The position numbers were made by a program, and so were the translations under genes. Below are positions 26,991 to 37,784 of a stretch of 64,000 nucleotides of DNA, one piece after another. The DNA comes from Saccharum officinarum (Eukaryota > Streptophyta > Magnoliopsida > Poales > Poaceae), in assembly GCA_020631735.1 (NCBI GenBank), contig CM036160.1, forward strand, positions 112,264,680 to 112,328,679. The letters are read 5' to 3'. A model generated the notes under the pieces. That model worked only from the letters and a program-made list of their open reading frames with translations, was not told the DNA's origin and searched no databases. Positions within the stretch are counted from its first letter, which is position 1, and the number at the start of each line of letters is the position of its first letter.

Positions 26991-28127
26991 CATACTACTA
27001 TTAGTAGGTAAAGAGGGTCATCGTGGTTTGTGTTTGGTTTAGTTGGTAAAGAGGGTCAGCACCACGAGGTTGTGTCGGCAGAAGTATCCTCATTGTGAAT
27101 GGCCATGGCAGCAGAGTAAGGCGAGGTCGGGGCCGCGCAATGGTTCTGGTGGTGGTGGATGTGACGGTGGCTCCAGTTGTCGCGGTGGTGGGCGGCATTG
27201 TCGTGGCGAGGCATGGGCTATGTGGCCGCCTTGCCGGCCGATCCCGAGCCTTGCCGCTTAAGCTTGGATTAAGCCTAATTAATAAATTCGATAAAGATAG
27301 ATAGTGATATCCGAGAATCATACAATAAACCATGCGCCCCGTAGCAACGCACGGGCATTTTTACTAGTAAAAAAAAGAAAAGAAACGGGGCTTAGAGAGA
27401 GAGAGGAGGATAGAGATTGCCCGGGACGGGACGAGAAGGATTGACGTGCCGAATAAAGTATTTGGCCCGCGCGTAGTGATCGACGAATCTTGTGCGGGTA
27501 GGCTACGTCTTTCTCGACGGCTACAAGCCTACAAAGCATCTTTCGTCTTTCCAGTCCAGAATATGCCAGCCGGGGACCGAGGTTTTCTGCGTATTTGTTT
27601 TTTTTGAAGAATTTTCTGCGTATTTGTTCGTTTGCTATATAGGCATATAATAGCCACTACTTGCCGTCTTGCCGATCGGCTCCAAACACCGGTGCGGCGG
27701 CGCCACACGTCGAGCTCGACAAGAGACAAGAGCTCGACAAGCTCCGGTCGAGCACAACTTGTTGTGCTGCCTGCCATGTGCCATCAAAGCTTTCGCCGCT
27801 GTAGGATCGTAGCAAGGGACCGACCGTCTGCGGCGACGGACGGACGAACGGACGAGTGGTTGCGGTTGTGATACGTCGCACGAGCAACGTCAACGGTGGA
27901 TCTACGCTCGGGCGCTTTCGGACGTGGGTGGGCGCGGTTGCCCCTTGCATTGCACGCGCAGTAGGAGGGAAAGGGGCTTCTGTTTTCTCTTCTTTGCTGT
28001 TCTCACGACGCTTTTCCATTGAACCCCTAGCACTCCTATGAAATTTTAAGTACTTCTCGCTATGGCTTGTTACACTTTTCCCGAGTCCTCCTACAAATTC
28101 GAGTGCACGCAAATCACACGCTTATCT

Positions 28128-28244
28128 CCCTGTTCGGCTGAGCTTATCAGCACGGCTTATCAACCGTGGAACAGTGTTTTTCTCTCACAGCAAATCAGCC
28201 ATAGCTGGCTTATAAGCCAAAAAAACAGCCTGCCGAACAGGGCC
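28128..28244. mobile_element. Short MITE with CCCTGTTCGGC ends
   Basis: About 117 bp. The left end is CCCTGTTCGGCTG and the right end is its inverse, GCCGAACAGGG(CC). The element is a near-perfect fold-back (GCTTATCAGCACGGCTTATCA, then GCTGGCTTATAAGCC). TATCT flanks both sides (28123-28127, 28245-28249) and could be the target duplication. Non-coding. Confidence 0.7.
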
Positions 28245-28525
28245 TATCTTTCTAAACTTATTTTGAGTTTGTGTCTTGGTCCTTGTACTTATAAATCAAA
28301 TTCAGGACAAGTCTAGGTAGTCGAATATATAATTTTACAAGTAACAGAAACTAAATAAGAACTCAGAACCAGCACAAGAACCGTCAATTAATTTTACTTA
28401 TTCTTCTATATTTCTTCCAGCGAAAACGTACCAAGTGTTTTATCTCTGAAAAGATCAATTAGAAAAGACAAATGTGTCTTAGAGCCAGGAGTTTTGGACG
28501 TGTGATCAAACAGTGCATCCGTTGT

Positions 28526-29155
28526 AGGGCCGTCCCTGGGGGCGTGCAACCTGTGCGACGGCGCAGGGCCTCCGGTTCTGATAGGCCTCCAAATATGTAG
28601 GACCATTACCTATATAGCTGAGCACAGCAGCAGCAGGGCGTATTTGGTTGATCCGTTCGTTGGCCAGGCCCAATAGCATGGCCAATTAGCCCAATAAAAA
28701 ATGATTTCTCGGCCGGCCGCAGGGACATTTTGTCTCCCTGACTCTGCGATAGTGTGATCCCAATCTGCGATAGTGCGATCCAATTCCCAAACTTCTTCGT
28801 CTCGAGGTCTCCTACCACCCTGCACCCTATCGGCCGCGTACGGACTGACGGCAACGGCGAGGCCCTCCAGGTAATACTAATCATTCACTTTTTTTTTTCA
28901 ATTCATTCACAATCACAGCGATTGAGCGAACTATAGTGAGTAGTAGATCGATCTCTAAATTTTGTTCTTTGATCTTTTCAAATATTGTTCAAAGATTAAA
29001 GCTATGTCTTCTGCAAATCGGTCCAGAAAATTTAAATCGGGTTGGGATGTAATATATTATATCGTACGTCTTATTTTAGTCCTATTTTTTAAAAAATAGT
29101 ATGCCTTATTTTTTTAGTTTCGTACAGGGCCTCGGATTTCCTCGGGACGGCCCTG
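28526..29155. mobile_element. hAT-type non-autonomous element (AGGGCCGTCCC ends)
   Basis: A 630-bp element with inverted ends AGGGCCGTCCC and GGGACGGCCCT. It is flanked by 8-bp repeats TCCGTTGT (28518-28525) and TCCGTTGG (29156-29163), which differ at one base. The ends match the common plant hAT pattern (C/T)AGGG. Its mid-section has no recognised gene. Confidence 0.8.
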
Positions 29156-29163
29156 TCCGTTGG

Positions 29164-30550
29164 TGTCACAGAGAGTATAGAGATATCACAACTTGTTAGG
29201 GTCATCAAGTTTTGTTTGGCTGGCTGCACAGAACACTTGGCTGGCTGACAGAACACTTTAAAATCATAGGGAATCAGTGTTTTTTTCCTAAATGTACACG
29301 GTAGAGTTGGCCATTGTTAGGGCTGCCAATTAAATTAACATTTAATAAACATGATAAAGAGTGTTTTATGTGAACAATGCGATGGAATGATTTTACAATA
29401 AAGTATTGCTTAACAAGAGATATTTCAAATTTTTCGATGGGAAAAAAATTAAACACAATAGAATAACAAAAATAATGAGATTTAAAGAAAGGACAAACAT
29501 AAAAGTTGAAATCTTACTTAAAGCACGAAAATTCAGCAATTCAAATACTACACGGAGAGGAACTTATTCAAAATAGTATTTGTTTTTTTTTTATAAAAAG
29601 TAGTCAATGAAATCATGCTAAATACCCCCTCCATTGGGATCCATGCCGGTTAATTAGCTCGAGTTTGACTAGGTTCACAGTAAATAGTTTAGCATTGATG
29701 TCTTCAAATAAATCTACTATGAAAATATATTTTTATGACTAATCTTATGGTACTTATTTTGTATAAAAAATGTTAATAGTTTTTTTTATATAAATTCAAC
29801 CAAAGTTCATTTGACTCGTCAAAATATGAGAATTGCATTCTTCTGTGGACGGAGAGTAAACAATAAGGCACCCTCATATCTTATGTGGTTTTATAATATT
29901 GTAATGTTACGTATAAATCATTATAAATAGAAAACATTCGCATTGGTGAATAATGAAGAAACCTTTATTTGGAACAAGGCAATACATGCTGTAAACAAGT
30001 TAAATCGCCTACCAATTTCCATGTAAGAATTTGCATAATTGTTTTGTTTATTACATGGTTCCCTCGAGTTATCTAATTGGGTCTTGCACATATTTAGAAA
30101 GATACAGTCATCTTTTTAGCAAATAGATGGCCCATGTTGTCTCTTCGCAACAACAGTTTCAGTAACGAAACAATGATAGATAGAAAAATAATGATAGATA
30201 GATCAAAATGCACATGCTCAGAAATGTTACTTTCTTATTTAATTATTTTGTCTATTTTTTAATATATAAGCAACTTTGACAAATGGTGTCCTTGTAATTT
30301 TGTTCCAATAATTCAGAAAGGTAATAGTAAATGATCATGGATGACATCCTGCACTGTCTAATGAATATTTGCAAAGTTGACTGTACGTATGAATTGTTTG
30401 CTAGTAACTAAACAAACTTAATGAACTTGCTCGAACGGTTGGCCCTAACACTTCAAGCCAACGAAAGTCTAATCTTACAATTAAGTATGAAAGAAAGAAA
30501 AAACATCAACGGATATAAATACTTTACTTCTGGATACAAAAAAAAAAGAT
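29164..30550. other. AT-rich intergenic, no gene seen
   Basis: Strongly AT-rich, with stop codons in all frames and no ends or target duplications that I could pair. It probably includes old degraded repeats. Confidence 0.5.
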
Positions 30551-30905
30551 AAAGGTCGATATCCTCTTATCTCAGCACTAGGTGAGTGTGGCAAAATCAA
30601 GTAAAAACCACAAGTACACAGACGTGCAAAGTGAAGTTCACTTCTAGAGATTTTTTTTCAGAGTTGGATCGCACACAGACAGCATGCCCAATGGAACCGT
30701 ATTTTCCGGGAAAGGAAAGGTCCAATCTGAAAAATAGTCTTTTTTTTTTTTGTTCTCTTTCTCTATCTCGTCGTCTTCCTCGTGACTTCTCCAAGGTGAA
30801 GCCCTAGCTGCTCCTAACTTTCGCGCCATCGCCGCCGACTATCGCCGGCAACAGGTCAACAGGATAGCCCGTTCATATCCGGGACCTCTCGATTGAGAGT
30901 TTCGC

Positions 30906-31244
30906 TGTTACGAAAGTGGATACGAGGAACAACAGGATTTCTCTACGACGACAGGATTCGATTTAGAACACGAATAGTGGCAAGTAACAGGTAGCAATGG
31001 TAATGGTTGCCGCCGGCCAACTCGAGCTGCAGCTCGCCGCCAACACTCCGGCCAACAACCAAGACAAAGCCAAGTTTACTTCCGCCCCCCTTTTATATTC
31101 AACCCGTTACAGCGGTGTCTCCAAACCGCAAGGACCCGTCGCAGCGGGCTGGATCACTTACTCCATTCTGGGCCGCCATATTTGGTACTGGGCCTTCTCT
31201 TCCTCTTGGACAGCTTCAGATTGTCAACCGAACGAACCGTGACA
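30906..31244 (-). repeat. 3' LTR of the chromovirus
   Basis: 339-bp LTR (downstream one in the element's minus orientation). It carries the same TATAAAAG box as its partner and one base difference. The polypurine tract abuts its inner edge at about 31245-31255. Confidence 0.93.
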
Positions 31245-34200
31245 TTTCCCCCACCATTAGCAACGGCTTGCCCCCAAGCCGTGAACTGAGGAAACTGGCG
31301 AAGCAGGTCATCCTCATCTTCCCACGTAGCCAATTCTGGAGAGGAGCCGCTCCACTGGACCAGCAGCTGATGATAGAGACGGTTGTTGCGGGTTGTAGCT
31401 CGGCGATCAAGCACCCGCTCAGGAGACTGCATAGAGATATCATCTGTAGGCAACGGTATATAAGGAACAGACCCCATACCTTTCACTGGTTTCAGAAGGG
31501 ACACATGGAAGACATTATGTATAGAGGAAGAAGGTGGGAGCTTCAACTTGTAGGCCACAGCGCCCACCCGAGCTTCAATTTCGAATGGTCCAAAATAGCG
31601 ATATGAGAGCTTGGAACTGATTCTGGAACTGACAGAGCGCTGGACATATGGTTGAAGCTTGAGCCACACTCTATCACCAACAGAAAAGGATCGCTCAGTG
31701 CGGTGTTTGTCTGCCTGATGTTTCATACGTTGTTGAGCCCGAAGCAGCTGCTGCCGGATAAGAGCAGTGATGGACTGTCGTTTCTGTAGCCAATCAGACA
31801 ACTCAGGTATAGCACAGTCTTGGTCAGGGTCAATACCAAAGTGAGTGGGATGATGCCCATAAAGAATTTCAAATGGAGAATGCTGCAAGGCTGAATGATG
31901 ACAAGTATTGTACCAATATTCAGCTAAATGGAGCCACTGAGACCACTGCTTAGGACAGGCATGTATGAAACATCTGAGAAAGTTTTCAATGCATTGGTTC
32001 ACCCTCTCAGTTTGACCATCACTTTGAGGGTGATAAGCAGAACTCATGCACAACTGTGTACCCGATAATTTGAAGAGTTCTTTCCAAAGCAAACTTGTAA
32101 AAATTTTGTCACGATCGGATACGATTGCTGAAGGCATACCATGAAGTTTATAAACATGTTCCATGTATTGTTGGGCGACTTGAATGGCAGAAAATGGATG
32201 CTTCAATTTGAGAAAATGAGAGTATTTAGAAAACTTGTCAACCACAACAAAGATGCAACTATAACCAGCAGAGGTAGGGAGACCTTCAATGAAGTCCATG
32301 GTAACCACTGACCAAGCTTTGGTTGGCACAGGTAGGGGTTGAAGCAACCCTGGATAAGGAACTCTTTCTGTCTTGACTTGTTGACAAACAGTGCAAGAAG
32401 AAACAAACTCCCTGATAGTAGCTTGCATATGTGGCCAGTAGAAAAGTTTGCTAACTCTCTGAAAAGTGACAAATGCACCAGAATGGCCACCAAGAGGAGT
32501 TGAGTGCAACTGGTCAGTTACCTTTGTTTGAAGCTCAACCGAGTGGCCTAACCAAATGGTGCTTTTGTACTTAATAATTCCATGCTGAAGGGAAAAGTGA
32601 CCATCCGGATTATGAATTGCCAAAGCACTTAACAGCTTCTGGGCTACAGGATTGGAATCGTAGCTAGCCAAAAGAGCTTGAAGCCAAACTGGTTGAACCA
32701 CTGAGATAGCATTTAAGTATGATCCCATCTGAGGTGCTCTAGATAGAGAATCAGCAGCACAATTTGTAGAACCCTTTTTGTAAGTAATCTTGTATTGATA
32801 GCTCATCAATTTGGTCAATACTTTCTGTTGCCAATAGGAGTGCAACCTTTGATCGGTTAAATGAACGAGGCTTTTCTGATCAGTGTGTATAATAAACTCA
32901 GCAGGATAAAGATATGCTTTCCATTGATCAATAGCTAACAAGATAGCGAGGCTTTCTTTTTCATATGTGGACAAACCTTGTGTTCGGGGTCCCAGTGCTT
33001 TGCTTACATAAGCAATGGGATGACCATCTTGCTGAAGAACTGCCCCAACACCAGTCTCTGAAGCATCCGTTTCAACCACAAAAGGTTTGGAAAAATTTGG
33101 CAGAGCTAATACAGGAGCTGTCAACAGAGCATTCTTCAAGAGTTGAAAAGCAGTTTCACAGTCCTTAGACCAAATAAAGATGGTTCCCTTCTTGAGTAAA
33201 TCAGTTAAGGGCTTGGCAATCATGCCAAAATGTTGCACAAACCGCCTGTAATAGCCGGCAAGCCCAAGGAAACTCCTAACATCCTTAACCGACGTGGGAG
33301 ATGGCCAGTTTTGTACGTCTTGAACCTTAGAAGGATCAGTAGAGACACCATTAGGTGTAAGCACATGTCCAAGATAATGCAATTTCTGCTGAGCAAAAGA
33401 GCATTTAGACAGTCGGACTTTGAACTGATGGTCCTGCAACAATTGGAAGACCTGCTGAACATGTCGAATATGCTCTTCAAATGATGTACTATAGATCAAG
33501 ATATCATCTATAAAAACCACAACACACTTGCGGAGCAAAGGAGCCAAAACATGATTCATGACTGACTGGAAGGTAGCAGGAGCTCCAGTGAGGCCATAGG
33601 GCATGACCGAATACTCATAATGACCACTGTGGGTTTGAAAAGCCGTTTTGTATTGGTCCTCAGGTGCTACCATAATCTGATGAAATCCAGATCTGAGATC
33701 TAAGGTGGAAAACCAGCAAGCACCATATAATTCCTCAAACAGTTCTTCGATGATAGGCATGGGAAATTTATTTTTTATAGTGTAGGCATTCAGCTTTCTG
33801 TAATCCACACACAATCGCCATTCGCCTGATTTCTTCTTAACCAGCAAGGCAGGAGATGCAAAAGGGCTTGTACTTTCCTTGATCATGTTAGCCTTGAGCA
33901 AATGAGCAATTTGTTTTTCGATTTCATCCTTCTGCGCTGGTGTATACCGATATGGCTTCATCCTGAATGGTTGCACACCAGGAACCAGCGGAATAGAATG
34001 AGTAAGAGCTCTAGTGGGAGAAGCACCAGTGGGTTCTTGAAATAGGTCAGAAAACTTGTGAATGAGCTGTTGCAACTGATGTGGTAACTCAGACTGAGTG
34101 ACTGGAGACTCAACAGAATATAGCTCAACTATATGCCATAATTCATTATGCTTTGCCATGGCCGTCAACTGATTAAGTGTAATCTCTTGACACAAGGAAG

Positions 34201-35902
34201 TACCATCAGGAATGCCCCTAAGTTTGACAGTTGAATTTTGCAGCTGAAAACTGAGCCACTTTTCCTTCCATTGTATCTGCATAGGACTAAAAGCTTCGAG
34301 CCATTCCATGCCCAAGATGGCATCATAGCACTGCAATGGTAAGATCTTGAAAGTAGTAGTGAATAGAACACCCTGAGCAGACCATGAACAATTTACCACC
34401 TCATGGGTACAAGGGAGCAGAGAACCATCGGCAACTCTAACAGACAGAGAACTCTGCAGAGGTGTCCAAGGTTGCAGATTAGCAGCAACACGTTCACTAA
34501 TGAAGTTATGAGAGCTCCCTGAATCCACTAATATAATAGAGGGCTTCTGCTGAATGTAAGCATATAACCGAAGCGTATGAGCAGCAGTGGTACCATGAAC
34601 AGCTTGATCAGACAATGCCATGAGTTCGTCAGGATCAGAATCAGAAGATGGATCGGCTGGTTCTTCAAGCCCATCACTCAACATGTGCCAGACTTCCTCA
34701 ATCATGTTCAGCGGCACTGATGAAGGACACTTGTGCTGTGGGCCCCATTTACCACCACACTTGAAACATAGGCCCTTGGATTTTCGGTACCTCATAAGTG
34801 CGGCTAGCTTCTCATCAGCTGGAACTGTAGGTGTACCAGGCTTGTTCTCAACTGGAGAAGAATTGCTGGAAAAAGACTTGGACAAGCTTCGAGAAGAATA
34901 GGAAGCATCAAGTCGTTTATACTCCTTGGTGTACGCTCCAGACAACACCTCTTCCTGCAAAATAGCAAGAGAGCTCGCAGTATCGAGATCCTTTGGACGA
35001 TGTAACAAAACTGCAGCGCGAATATCACTTTTCAGGCCATCAATGAATCGACCAGTAAGGATAGCAGGATTGATAAGTGGGTCATGTGCTAAAAGTTGAT
35101 GCATGAGTTCATCAAAAAGGGTGACATATTCAGGGACAGAGCCAGTTTGTTTGGCATGGAAAAATTGACGAATAAAGTGGTTGAACTGGTCTCTGTCAAA
35201 ACGATCAATCACTAACTGGCACAAATGATCCCATGAGCATTTCTTAAGATTCAGTTCAACAGTCTGCATCCAAAATGCAGCTGTGCCAGAGAAATTGATG
35301 GTGGCTAACTTAACCCAATTCTCAGGAGGGATATCATAGAGATCAAAGTAAGTAACGCACTGCTGAACCCAGTATTTAGGATTGGTGCCATTGAATTTGG
35401 GGAAATCTAACTGAGGCATAGCAGGTCCGAAATGCGAACGAGCAGTACAAGCAGCATGACAGAAATCGAAGCCACAGGAATGATGGTGGGGATCATGCTC
35501 CGTACCTGTGACCGGAGGTGGTTCGTGGGTCGTCGTAAACACGACCCCCGAACCAGCGCTCCGGTGGTGGGTTGCATCGCCGTGGCCTAACGGCCCAGGT
35601 GTCGCCGTGGAGCAGGACGGATCCAGATGAGCGGATCCCGACACCTTGAATGGAGCAGATCCCGGCACGAGTGAGGAAGCTTTGAGGTCATCGAGCTGTT
35701 GACGTAGAGAGTCGACGGAGAGGCGGAGATCCTTGACCTGGCCGTCGACTTGAGGACGCCAGAGCTCGAAATCGGCGTGAGCGGCGGTGAGTTCCGCCAC
35801 CGAACCGTGGACGTCGTGGAGGCGACGATTGGTCTCGGAGATCCCCTTCGATTGCTCGTCCAGCTTGGTGAGAATCAACGCCAATTGATCCTCAACCTTC
35901 AT
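31154..35902 (-). CDS. Ty3/gypsy gag-pol polyprotein, single intact frame
   Basis: 1,582 residues from an ATG at 35902; the last residues run into the 3' LTR. In order: gag (about 1-360), a zinc knuckle CFKCGGKWGPQHKC (about 377), an aspartic protease with LVDSGSSHNFI (about 454), reverse transcriptase with the FIDDILIYS active site (about 797), RNase H beginning ETDASETGVG (about 946), and integrase with an HHCC zinc domain (HSGAF...CTVC, about 1135-1180) and DDE core (VTMDFIEG about 1202; SDRDKIF about 1262; the catalytic Glu just after the SSAYHPQSDGQTERVN motif near 1300). A chromodomain-like tail (about 1487-1560: LLVQWSGSSPELATWEDEDD) places it with chromoviruses. No stop or frameshift between gag and pol. 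It acts in cytoplasmic particles and the nucleus. Confidence 0.95.
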   Translation of the reverse strand: MKVEDQLALILTKLDEQSKGISETNRRLHDVHGSVAELTAAHADFELWRPQVDGQVKDLRLSVDSLRQQLDDLKASSLVPGSAPFKVSGSAHLDPSCSTATPGPLGHGDATHHRSAGSGVVFTTTHEPPPVTGTEHDPHHHSCGFDFCHAACTARSHFGPAMPQLDFPKFNGTNPKYWVQQCVTYFDLYDIPPENWVKLATINFSGTAAFWMQTVELNLKKCSWDHLCQLVIDRFDRDQFNHFIRQFFHAKQTGSVPEYVTLFDELMHQLLAHDPLINPAILTGRFIDGLKSDIRAAVLLHRPKDLDTASSLAILQEEVLSGAYTKEYKRLDASYSSRSLSKSFSSNSSPVENKPGTPTVPADEKLAALMRYRKSKGLCFKCGGKWGPQHKCPSSVPLNMIEEVWHMLSDGLEEPADPSSDSDPDELMALSDQAVHGTTAAHTLRLYAYIQQKPSIILVDSGSSHNFISERVAANLQPWTPLQSSLSVRVADGSLLPCTHEVVNCSWSAQGVLFTTTFKILPLQCYDAILGMEWLEAFSPMQIQWKEKWLSFQLQNSTVKLRGIPDGTSLCQEITLNQLTAMAKHNELWHIVELYSVESPVTQSELPHQLQQLIHKFSDLFQEPTGASPTRALTHSIPLVPGVQPFRMKPYRYTPAQKDEIEKQIAHLLKANMIKESTSPFASPALLVKKKSGEWRLCVDYRKLNAYTIKNKFPMPIIEELFEELYGACWFSTLDLRSGFHQIMVAPEDQYKTAFQTHSGHYEYSVMPYGLTGAPATFQSVMNHVLAPLLRKCVVVFIDDILIYSTSFEEHIRHVQQVFQLLQDHQFKVRLSKCSFAQQKLHYLGHVLTPNGVSTDPSKVQDVQNWPSPTSVKDVRSFLGLAGYYRRFVQHFGMIAKPLTDLLKKGTIFIWSKDCETAFQLLKNALLTAPVLALPNFSKPFVVETDASETGVGAVLQQDGHPIAYVSKALGPRTQGLSTYEKESLAILLAIDQWKAYLYPAEFIIHTDQKSLVHLTDQRLHSYWQQKVLTKLMSYQYKITYKKGSTNCAADSLSRAPQMGSYLNAISVVQPVWLQALLASYDSNPVAQKLLSALAIHNPDGHFSLQHGIIKYKSTIWLGHSVELQTKVTDQLHSTPLGGHSGAFVTFQRVSKLFYWPHMQATIREFVSSCTVCQQVKTERVPYPGLLQPLPVPTKAWSVVTMDFIEGLPTSAGYSCIFVVVDKFSKYSHFLKLKHPFSAIQVAQQYMEHVYKLHGMPSAIVSDRDKIFTSLLWKELFKLSGTQLCMSSAYHPQSDGQTERVNQCIENFLRCFIHACPKQWSQWLHLAEYWYNTCHHSALQHSPFEILYGHHPTHFGIDPDQDCAIPELSDWLQKRQSITALIRQQLLRAQQRMKHQADKHRTERSFSVGDRVWLKLQPYVQRSVSSRISSKLSYRYFGPFEIEARVGAVAYKLKLPPSSSIHNVFHVSLLKPVKGMGSVPYIPLPTDDISMQSPERVLDRRATTRNNRLYHQLLVQWSGSSPELATWEDEDDLLRQFPQFTAWGQAVANGGGNVTVRSVDNLKLSKRKRRPSTKYGGPEWSK

Positions 35903-36142
35903 CGTGACTTGTAGACGCGTGCGATGCTCGTGCGCCAGTTCGTCGATCCAGGATGCGATGCCGACCCGAAAAACCTCGGCTCGGACCTACGAATCTCGCG
36001 TAGTCAACACCGAAGTGGACCACGGAGTTCTGCCGACGGGGATTATAATCGCGATCAAGGCAAGGAATCGGAGGATCGAGAAGAACAGGGCAGATCGGAC
36101 TAGGAGGCGTGGGTGGAAGGAACTGGAACTACTGATACCAGA

Positions 36143-36481
36143 TGTTACGAAAGTGGATACGAGGAACAACAGGATTTCTCTACGACGACAGGATTCGATT
36201 TAGAACACGAATAGTGGCAAGTAACAGGTAGCAATGGTAATGGTTGCCGCCGGCCAACTCGAGCCGCAGCTCGCCGCCAACACTCCGGCCAACAACCAAG
36301 ACAAAGCCAAGTTTACTTCCGCCCCCCTTTTATATTCAACCCGTTACAGCGGTGTCTCCAAACCGCAAGGACCCGTCGCAGCGGGCTGGATCACTTACTC
36401 CATTCTGGGCCGCCATATTTGGTACTGGGCCTTCTCTTCCTCTTGGACAGCTTCAGATTGTCAACCGAACGAACCGTGACA
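36143..36481 (-). repeat. 5' LTR of the chromovirus, carrying its promoter
   Basis: 339-bp LTR (upstream one in the element's minus orientation). On the minus strand it holds a TATAAAAG box at 36334-36327, a credible start of element transcription running leftward, away from the E3 ligase gene. Confidence 0.93.
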
Positions 36482-36486
36482 TTCGC

Positions 36487-37784
36487 CTCTCTCTCCGCCT
36501 TGCCCTGTTCTGCCGCCTCCCCAATCGGTGTGCATCAGCAGCGACATCACAGTCGGCGATGGAAGGCGTCGCCGACGTCGTCGTTCCCTCCTCTTGTTAT
36601 GTTGAAGTGGCGTTGCGTGGATTGGAGATTGCTTGACCGATCTCTTGCCAGTAAGTAATCTGTTTTGCTGGTCCTGTTTGTTTACAATTAATCGGATTCT
36701 AGATGAAAATAAGCGAAGATCCCACCCAAACGCGTAGATTATTGCTCGATTATTTGAACCGCAGCGGTGAAAGTAGTCTGGGTATCAGTAGTAGCCCGCG
36801 TTCTGTGTACCGCGAGCTCACGCCCGCGTTTCCTCCACAGCGAGCTTTATTCCTCCCGGCGCCCCTCCCCCGCTCACCCCTCCTCTCCGCCCTGCCGTGC
36901 ATCGCTGCGCCGGTCCCCGCCTCCCCAGCTCGTTGGCCCGTCCCCCACGCCGCGGCCCCGTTAGATCCATCACCACCGTGCTTGGTCCGTCAGGCGGCTT
37001 CCTGCGCTGCTGCTCCCGATCTGCCATGCGTTTGGTGAATTCCTGTGGCCTAAACAGATGGGGGAAAGGCTACTTTGATTGGTGATCCTCATCACAAGAT
37101 AAAGTATGTTCATACTTGAGCCGTGAAAATTGAATTTGGTCCCTCTCTTCTATTGTCAGGCTCATCCAGATCCATGCTTCAAATTGGTCGGTTATACTTT
37201 TTTTTTGTAGAGAACAGGAGATTAATTGTTGGGTGAAAAATTGAATTGGCCACACTATGAGTGATTAATTGTTGTATCCATCTTGATTTCTTTAAAATTT
37301 AGATAATGAAATGCTCCATTTTTTGTCCATTTGATTGATGATTTTGTTATTGGAACAAACTAAATTATTGATTTCAGCTTGTATTCAGTCAACAAATGAG
37401 CTACTCTTAACCTAAGGGACACACAAGTCACTTTACACTCAATACAGAATCTATAAGCAATAATGAGGATTGCCAAACACCCAGATTTTTCAGACTATAG
37501 ATTCTTTAGACTGCAGCTTCTTAGAAAATCTTGATCAGATTAAAATTGTTTCTCATACAAGCGGTTCCAAACAGGCCCAAATCTCTTCATCTTGTTTGTT
37601 TCTCAAGTAGCTTGATAATTTAATATAGCACATCCAGTTTAGTCACTCTAGTCTAACCCATCCGTCCATGGTTTGATCAGGTTTTTCTTTTACTCCGTCG
37701 TGCAAGATCAATCCTTCCTTTTCTCCGTCGTGCATGGAGTTCAACTGAATCAGATGCTTCACGTTAAGGCCACCCTTGAGCTTG
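36487..37784 (+). promoter_or_regulatory. Probable 5' leader and leader intron of the RKP-like gene
   Basis: The pyrimidine-rich sequence after the retrotransposon (CTCTCTCTCCGCC) reads like a 5' leader. A strong donor CCA/GTAAGT lies at about 36649/36650, and a possible acceptor AATCAG lies at 37753. This suggests a ~1.1-kb intron within the 5' UTR. Two small upstream frames are visible: 36559-36636 (25 codons) and 37754-37804 (16 codons), the latter overlapping the main start codon in another frame. The GC-rich block at 36780-37030 could hold an alternative start of transcription. Confidence 0.45.

Larger units (their letters stand above)
24580..27367 (+). mobile_element. Non-autonomous Helitron
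   Basis: It begins TCTATACCTAATAATAAAG directly after an A. It ends with a GC-rich hairpin (GCCCCGTAGCAACGCACGGGC, stem GCCCCGT/ACGGGC), about ten bases, then CTAG directly before a T (27364-27367). The 5' TC, 3' hairpin plus CTRR and insertion between A and T without target duplication are the defining Helitron traits. Length 2,788 bp, no Rep/helicase frame. It contains two nested hAT elements and a partial second copy of its own 5' end near 25488. The rest is AT-rich filler and a GC-rich piece (27040-27250) with no recognised gene. Confidence 0.8.
30906..36481 (-). mobile_element. Full-length Ty3/gypsy chromovirus-type LTR retrotransposon
   Basis: A 5,576-bp element in minus orientation. 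Its two LTRs (30906-31244 and 36143-36481, 339 bp each) start and end TG...CA. They differ at one base that I can see (T at 31028 against C at 36265). TTCGC flanks both sides (30901-30905, 36482-36486) as the 5-bp target duplication. Next to the 5' LTR, the minus strand reads TGGTATCAG, matching an initiator-Met tRNA primer-binding site. Just before the 3' LTR is a polypurine tract GGTGGGGGAAA. One uninterrupted gag-pol frame fills the interior. All parts needed for autonomous movement appear present, so this is a recent insertion. Confidence 0.95.

Noticed and set aside
31007..31606. 199-codon plus-strand frame crossing the 3' LTR
   Set aside because: Antisense to the integrase/chromodomain end of the polyprotein. 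The LTR part repeats exactly in the other LTR.
32203..34901. Short frames within the retrotransposon interior in other phases
   Set aside because: Shadows of the single gag-pol frame.
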